Below, one piece after another: positions 57,601 through 64,000 of a stretch of 64,000 nt of DNA. The position numbers and the translations under genes are program-made. Every line of letters begins with the position of its first letter. The stretch's first letter is position 1. The stretch lies in the NCBI GenBank assembly GCA_010015655.1, contig ML976691.1, positions 165,849-229,848 of the forward strand. The letters are read 5' to 3'. The notes under the pieces were generated by a model. That model made no database searches. It was not told the DNA's origin and saw only the letters and a list, made by a program, of their open reading frames with translations. Source of the DNA: Bimuria novae-zelandiae CBS 107.79 (Eukaryota > Ascomycota > Dothideomycetes > Pleosporales > Didymosphaeriaceae).

Positions 57601-60554
57601 GAAATGCCAGGTGAAGACGACGTGCCCTATGGACTGGCATTATTGAATTTGCTGTGGTATTCTCGATTTGCCCTTTCAAGACCACCTATATCTGCACCAG
57701 CCTGGATCAGCTTTCTGCACACATTGTACCATGCTGCAATGAAGCTTGGGTAAGTGGGCCTGGAGTTGTCCTTCTCTCAGTCATGTCTCGGCCATCGACA
57801 ACAAGAACAATTACCACACTGAGCGATCTCCGTTGAGTCGTACAGGTTGATTCGGATTGGCAGCAATTTCAGGCGATAGTAATAGGTCGACCATTTCCAC
57901 ACTGACACTGGGATTGTCCCTGATGTGATGATAAGGCATGAGTATTGGCGTTACCCTTCGGTCGAAGCGCGTAATCCAGTAACGGTCTCCCTGATTTGCG
58001 CGCTCTTCTCGGGTCTGCTTGCAATTTTGCACGCACATATTTGACTATCCGAGCTTGCACTGCTAGAGCGATGAAGTTACAGTTTCCACCTTTGTTGTAA
58101 TCGTCGAGGCCTCGAGCCTTGGGCAAGTCTCTTGCGTGGGTCCAATGATTACGGATGCCACGCGCATGATGACTGTTGACTTCGTCCAATTTGTCGAGCA
58201 AGGATACCATGGGCTCATATTCATCAGAGTTACATCTTATCTCGGTTTCCTGGGCATAATAGAGCAATTCGTCGGTCAGCGCCATGGTCATGTTCACGGT
58301 CTGGATGTAGCGGAAGTTATAGACCGGTACTGCTTTAAGTAGTCCCAAGCAAATTCTGCTCAATGAAATAAGAGGATTGAACGATTTTGTTTTCAGGTGC
58401 GCTCTTAGATCGTAATCGCGCAAGAAGTCGCGGACTGTCCGATGAAGAAAGTCAACAGAGTGCTTTAAAACAATCGGATGCGGTTGATCGTCAACAACAA
58501 AAAAGATCGTTGCATCGATTCCGCACTCTCTCTTTTAGCGCAGGATATTACAGCTCAAGCTCCTGCTCCCTCATAGGTTTTATTGCTACATTGAGAACGT
58601 ATGCAGGATTCTTTTTCTCCTTTTCAAGCAACGCAAAGGCGTAGAGAGGGAGTGGTTGCACTTCTTCCACCGCAACGAGAAAGATTCCCGTCATGTCTGA
58701 ACGATGTAATTTCGGAATTCTCGCGATCATGTCTTCGGAGTATTTATGGAGGTCATCTGGAAAGCGCTCCACGATTTGGATCAGCGTCTCAATGCCTTCG
58801 TTTTTGTTGGCTTCTTTGACTATGTCGTTTGTTACGAGGAAGACCCATAGCCAAACCCCATCAGCTCGAGTTGAGACCTTGTCCACGATATCTCTGGTGT
58901 CGTTGGGATAGAGAGCCTCTAGACGCCGCCAGTTCGCACTGTCTTGGAGATGCACGTTGATATGCCCTTGCATGTCCTCTTGCGTGAGGTCGACGATGTC
59001 GAGCATTCGATTATGTCGTTGTAAGAAAGCTTCATATTGTCGTCCGGGTCGACTGGAAGCACATATCTTAATACGTCCTGATATCGAAAGGGCTTCCAGG
59101 AGTCGGATGATGTCTATCTCCTCGCCACCATATTCGTCAAGGCCATCTATGAGGAAGCAGAACTTAGCATTGAGTCGAGTCTCTTCTTCCGTGCACCGGA
59201 ATGTATCGTACCACTCTTCCTTGGCCCATGGCTCATGATGCAGTACGCGGTTGCATACAGTGTCTATAAGATCTGGAGCTGATCGAAGGATTTGGTAAAG
59301 CAAAGACTGGAACAGGCCAACTCCACTCTTCTGCATCTCAGTACCTTGGTTCCAAAAGTAGTAGCTTGGTTGATGCAGATCAGAGTCACCGGTCCATTTC
59401 TCCAAGCTCTCCATCGTACGACTATCTTCAGCGATGAACTTCATTAGTGTCGATTTGCCGCTTCCAGCCTTAATGAGGCAAGGTCAGCGAGTCGTTACCT
59501 CCTTCAGCGAATGGCACATACATACCTTACCAGTGATATAGAAAATGCCATCAGTTGGTTCTTCACTCTCCAACCACGATCCGAAGGAAGTTTTTTGGCG
59601 GTCGAATATCCACTCATTAGACCGCTGATCCGCCGTTTCGATGCTGTACCAACGCTTACGTATTTCAGGAAGGTGCAGAATTCTGAGCACCTCCAACGGA
59701 TAGGAGCATGAAACTTGCTCTTTCAACAATACGTCGAATTTCATACTCAAGGTCGTCAGCCGGACAGCTTGAGCCGACTCCAACTTTAGGATTTCGCGGT
59801 GATTCTGTTCGACCACCTTTTGGTAACGATGGCCTTGTTCGGCCAAAGCAGAATGTCCTCTCGAATTTGTGTCAAGTGTGATATGTCTCGAATCTTCTCA
59901 GCGTCTTGCGACACTTCCAGCGGTTTCAGCTTCTGCATGATCGCCGAGGTTGAGTCCCTGAGGATGACAGGTCCCAGTCAGCCACTGAGCATACACCTAC
60001 CATATCTACTAAGACTTACACAACGACCACTGACGTTGGAAGAGTAGACTTCAAAATACAGCTAAGGATTATGACCGTTCCTCCCAGGTACTATGTAACA
60101 TGGCTTACGATTGTAAGGCGGCTTCGACATGTTTCGAAATCTGAGCATCCATCCTGTGCAGCCTCGATCGCAGATTCTGTATATCGTTGTGTTTCCATCG
60201 TCTCTTGAGAGGAACCCTTGCCGTTTCCAGTGTTTTGGATTGAGCGCCGTCTTGTATCTTCAACGTTTCGACCACTTCCCGTATTTCGTTGACCAACTTC
60301 TCACACTGGCGCACCATTTCGAGTATCTACTTCTCATCTTGCGAGAGAACTAACCCAGAAGTTTGTTTTTGTTTAACTTTTTCGTTCCATTCTTGTACAT
60401 TGTGTATATATTGATCAAGCTCATTGATCTCATCCGAGGTTCCTCGAGACGCTGAATCGCGCAGTTTTTTGCTTTCAGAAACCATTTTCAAACCGAAATC
60501 GATGAAGGTGATAATCCCAGATACAAGACCAATAATGGAAAATGGATCTGCCAT
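57600..60554 (-). pseudogene. NACHT-type NLR (STAND) relic with RIP-like nonsense mutations and frameshifts
   Basis: Fungal NLRs are signalling ATPases used in non-self recognition and regulated cell death. From the ATG at 60554 (MADPFSIIGLVSGIITFIDF) a helical N-terminal domain leads to a NACHT domain. Its P-loop GKAGSGKST is split by a 57 bp intron (59469-59525), and Walker B reads FCFLIDGLDEYGG. The 58548-59468 frame is otherwise intact. Lesions: TAG at 60327-60329 in DEK-stop-ILEMVRQCEK (CAG expected); one base apparently lost near 59841 (LLW to AEQGHRYQKVV); TAA at 58548-58550 in QELEL-stop-YPALKERVRNRC (CAA expected); one T too many at 58499-58504 before VVDDQPHPIVLKHSVDFLHR; a frameshift near 57955; and a further stop at 57811. 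A C-terminal repeat-like end fades out near 57600. Confidence 0.85.
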
Positions 60555-61727
60555 GTGATTGATCTGCTTAGTCGGGCGACGATAGAATGTTGAAACTAAT
60601 GTAGTAGCTCCAAATACCACCCTCAACGCGTAGAGGAAGTGTTAGGCTCCAGCCGTGCGACTCTGCGGAGAATACGTGCCGCATAGTCACTGGTTCATTC
60701 AGCTAGGCTGTGCATATTTTCTTCCGGGGGACAAGACCTCAACTCCGGAGAAGAACTCAGCTTCGGTCTCACGAACCGAAAGATTGAGACCTCAGCTGAA
60801 GTAATTCGAAGAAGCGCTCTGCTCACTTTGGGACCGTCGAATTTGCATTATCTTGTATCAGCCTGTCCAAATGAACAATCTTCGAAGACAGTTCTAAAGA
60901 CACAGAAAAAATGGATTCTTTGACAGGTTTAAATTTCATCTTCGACGTGCGAAATCGCCACATCATTACCCGTAAGCACATTTAAAATCAACAGGGCATT
61001 ATGGTGGTCATCTCTGCTTTTTCAACAGAGGTAGTTTTGCAGCAAGGCAACTCAGGATGGCTAAATCGAATGTGATTAGCGCCATTTACTAAGACGAGGT
61101 GGTGAGCAGGAACGACACCCCCGACATAGAAACTGCACAAAATATAGGGGATAACAATAGTTCACGACTCTTTGCCAATAATATCGACAGCCGGACTCCA
61201 GACTAGCAGAGCGACTATGCAATCAAACGAATCCCAGCGCCACTTGTCCGCTGGACACAGTCTACTGTATTCTTGCCTTTCCGGCAGAACCTCTTGCCCT
61301 TGTTCCTCGCCTTCCGAGACATGTTTCCACGCTCTAAGTTTACTGCGCAATAAATTACCCATTTACTCTTTCTCATTGCGTTCTTCGTCATTAGTTACAA
61401 CATTTGGGCACAAGTAGATCGTGATGAATTTCCGGTTCTGCTCTTGATGGGAGGAGGCTTCACCGTTACGTTTTGGGCAATTCTATCAAAAGTAATGGAC
61501 ATAAGAAATTGAAACAAATATTCTGAACCCGTGGAAGTTTCTTTCTCCGTCTGCTGCATGCTGGAGCTGATTATTGGATTTGGCGACAGGGGTCGATATT
61601 ACCCGAACAGGCCGTTGGATTTCCAGCACTGAGCATCAAGAAATGAGAATTGACTGTGCTATTTTGGACCGCCCATCCAGAGCCATGAACGACGAAGAAA
61701 CATTGATCAACTCTCAACTCCACTCTC
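60555..61727. other. Gene-free region between the NLR relic and the transcription factor gene
   Basis: About 1.2 kb, moderately AT-rich, with short shadow frames only. It contains the promoter side of the NLR relic and the 3' UTR of the transcription factor. Confidence 0.5.
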
Positions 61728-64000
61728 TCAGAAGCTCTGACCCAGTCCGCCCTCGAATTCATCCATGAACCAGAAGTCGTTCAACGTCCACGCATTCACG
61801 TCCGGGCCGGCAAAAGCCTCCAGCCCAGCCTCCAGCCCAGCCTCCGCCATATTGAATGCTGAGTCGTCAACCGGTGGACCGGGGTGAGGCTCAATGAAAG
61901 AAACCGGCGTATTCATCATCACTGTCCTACCTCCGCTGTCCCCAAGTATCACTTCCGCTGGCTGCCCCACCTCATCTTCGTCTTGCAATGCCAGCATGCG
62001 GTACAACAACGCACAAACCCTCTCACTAGCTTCCCCCTCCAGCATCTGTATGTCCTCAGGACGATACTGCGTCTCCACCAGACTAATTGCCGCACTGAGG
62101 TACCAAAAGTGATGGTTACCCCGTCCAGGCCTCATCGACCTCTCCTCGAGTAATCTCAACGCACTCATCTTTGTCGCTTCAAAAGCAGGCTTCGCGATAC
62201 GCGTGGTGAATGTGTCAGAGGAGGGACTAGCGTAGTACGCAACGTGGCAGATGAGAAACGCGGCGCGGAGGTAGTCGAAGCGGAGACAGCAGAGGGCAAA
62301 ATTGTTCGCTTCGATCATTCGCGTATGGCGTTCGATCAAGGCTTCACATGCTTCTAGCAAGGTCACGATGGCGTAGTGGTATTCGCTCTTCTTTCTCGTT
62401 CTTGCCTCAGCACTTAACGCTCGATGCGTGTGGATTATGACAAGGAATTGGCGGAGCTGGAGATCGAGAAGTGTGGAAGTCATCGAGGCCCTTGCATCGT
62501 CCCACTTTGGAATGCTATCGAGATCATTTTGGATGTCTTGCTCAGCTTGCATTGTTTCGGTGAACGGAGGCAGGGAATGTAGTGAGTCGGCGGTAGTGAG
62601 CAATTCAGCACGATGAGGTAGCGATCGCACTGAGTGGTGGAGGTACGACGTATCTGTGAAAATTTGGTCATTGTGAGACTCAGGGAGATACTTGATGTCT
62701 GAATGGATGTCCAAGTCATTGATGTTGCGAGGAGCGGCGCAGTCGTGTTGCAGGCTTGAGAGGATGGAAGACGTTCCTTTCGAAGCACATTAGCAAGGTC
62801 CCGAAAGATCACTGAGTGTAGAATCATGTGAGAAAACGCACCTTTATCTATGGAAGCTTGCATTTCTAACTCCATTGATGTGGCCCAGAGACGGCGGCGC
62901 ATCTCCGCTTCAAATATCGAGCACCGGTTGCCCAGCATTCCAGGATCGCGGTGCATACCTGAGGAGATCATGAAGCCCATGTGCGCCTGAACCTCCTGGT
63001 AGTACTCTTTCGTCTTCAAGCATGTAGTGGATAATGCAAGAAGACGTAACAGGCGTACTTGGAGAGATGCAAGCGTCCTCCGCTTATTGCTCTGCCCCTT
63101 CAACCATGCCTCACAAGCCTTGAGCCAGATTACAGCTTTGCTCCTAAACGAAGAACCGTTGGAGTTATATCTTGTAGTCTCATGCGTGCTCGTACACAAT
63201 GTGCAGGCCAGAATCGCAAGGATGATGGCGTCCATTGCTGAGTCGGCCTCACTCGTTCCATACCAGTAGTTGGCGTAGGCTTTCCAGAAGATGGGGCCAT
63301 GTAAGATTCGGTACGTTGTTTCGAAAGTATCGAAATACGTCTTTACCACCTTGTCAACGGTCTCTCGGTCCGGTAGTAGACTCCTTAAACTCGGCATCGT
63401 CAAGACCCTGTTAGCAATCTGTTTCGCTCTCCATCTATCCTCCTGCGCCTTAGTATCTTGCCTCAGCTTCTGCAGGGTAGATCCCACGAAGACCCTCTTC
63501 ATGAACGGGCGAAGATCAGAAAACTGTGTTTTTTAGCCCACCTCCATCCACAAACACGTCTTCAAGGGCGGAAAAGGGGGCATGCATACATGAGCAACAA
63601 TCGTAATTGGACTCGTAGGCCCATAATAAAACGTCCTCACACCCTTCCCCTTAAACAGTCCCACCGAAGCAACCAAGTTCTCCTGCCCATTTCCACCTCC
63701 AGCTGTCGTGTCTGCTCCACCATGATCTTCGTCACGCGTCCTTCCGACGTTCGTGTCTTCGGGCCTATCCGCCAACCTCCGCACAACCTCTTGAAGCTCA
63801 GCTAAATGGCGTTCGAGTCGTGCCACGCGCTCACCCTCCCTCGCACCGACCGCCTCACCATGCCTCAACAGTGCACCTAGGACTTGCGACGAACCAAAAT
63901 TATTCCTCGCTCCTACCGTCTCAGTGTCCCTTTGCTCCATATCCTCTACCGTCCTAGCCCGCTTCGCCACACTCTCTCCCCCTTCTTCACCTTCCACAAA
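61728..64000 (-). CDS. Fungal-specific transcription factor (MHR domain), N-terminus outside the window
   Basis: Three exons are visible: 64000-63590 (open at the right edge), 63523-62842 and 62776-61728, with introns of 66 and 65 bp; 713 residues are seen. The linker carries a nuclear-type KRAR and a coiled coil (ERVARLERHLAELQEVVRRL), as usually follows a Zn2Cys6 cluster. The cluster itself is not in view, so its presence is inferred. The middle homology region has YFDTFETTYRILHGPIFWKA, the MGFMISSGMHRDP motif, EMRRRLWATSMELEMQASID joined to GTSSILSSLQHDCAAPRNIN, and helical repeats to the C-terminus, ending WTLNDFWFMDEFEGGLGQSF. Such factors usually regulate metabolic or secondary-metabolite genes. 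The target is unknown; nothing shows that it controls FUR1/URC1. Confidence 0.88.

Noticed and set aside
61728..64000. The transcription factor as the URC2 regulator of uracil catabolism
   Set aside because: URC2 is a Zn2Cys6 factor, but this gene is 12 kb from URC1, its DNA-binding domain is outside the window, and nothing in its sequence points to that role.

Overview
The window is nuclear DNA of a filamentous ascomycete (Pezizomycotina). Genes carry many 45-60 bp introns with GT..AG ends and CTAAC/CTGAC-type branch sites. Two transposons are wrecked by C:G to T:A transitions typical of repeat-induced point mutation (RIP). A NACHT-type NLR relic, a fungal-specific transcription factor and a cysteine-rich secreted protein are also present. 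The class is probably Dothideomycetes, but that is a guess. No prokaryotic, CRISPR or viral features were seen. All exon boundaries were derived by hand from reading frames, splice signals and recalled family sequences; no alignment or RNA evidence was available.

Layout. 1-3.5 kb: 3' truncated striatin gene (minus) and histone H2A.Z (plus). 4.6-10.8 kb: a structurally complete Ty1/Copia retrotransposon with two 269 bp LTRs and a CTCGC target duplication, heavily RIPed inside. 12.6-20.3 kb: Pin4/Cip2-type RRM-R3H RNA-binding protein, Lin1/CD2BP2 U5 snRNP protein, UFD1, and a small intron-rich unknown protein. 20.3-23.9 kb: gene-free DNA with inverted repeats. 23.9-24.5 kb: a small secreted cysteine-rich protein. 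25.1-38.1 kb: housekeeping block of CBF5, a Sis1-type Hsp40 with a perfect heat-shock element, a P5B ATPase, seryl-tRNA synthetase and Rheb. 39.1-40.8 kb: a Tc1/mariner element with 35 bp TIRs and TA duplication. 41.1-49.4 kb: WAPL, uracil phosphoribosyltransferase (FUR1), Elf1 and the GTP-cyclohydrolase-II-like uracil catabolism protein URC1. 53.2-55.9 kb: an uncharacterised Ser/Pro-rich protein and ribosomal protein eS1. 57.6-60.6 kb: decayed NLR pseudogene. 61.7-64 kb: 5' truncated fungal transcription factor.

How the genes relate. Most are unlinked housekeeping functions: chromatin (H2A.Z, WAPL), RNA processing and transcription (Lin1, CBF5, Elf1, Pin4-like), translation (SerRS, eS1), protein quality control (UFD1, Hsp40) and TOR signalling (Rheb). 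The one apparent pathway association is FUR1 with URC1, two parts of the URC/urg uracil degradation route, separated only by ELF1.

The most novel signal is a short dispersed, near-palindromic repeat of about 40 bp (halves TTGTATTACCC and GGGGTAACACA). It occurs at least seven times between 22.7 and 38.3 kb, twice inside unusually long introns (Rheb intron 1, P5B ATPase intron 2). I do not recognise it as a named family.
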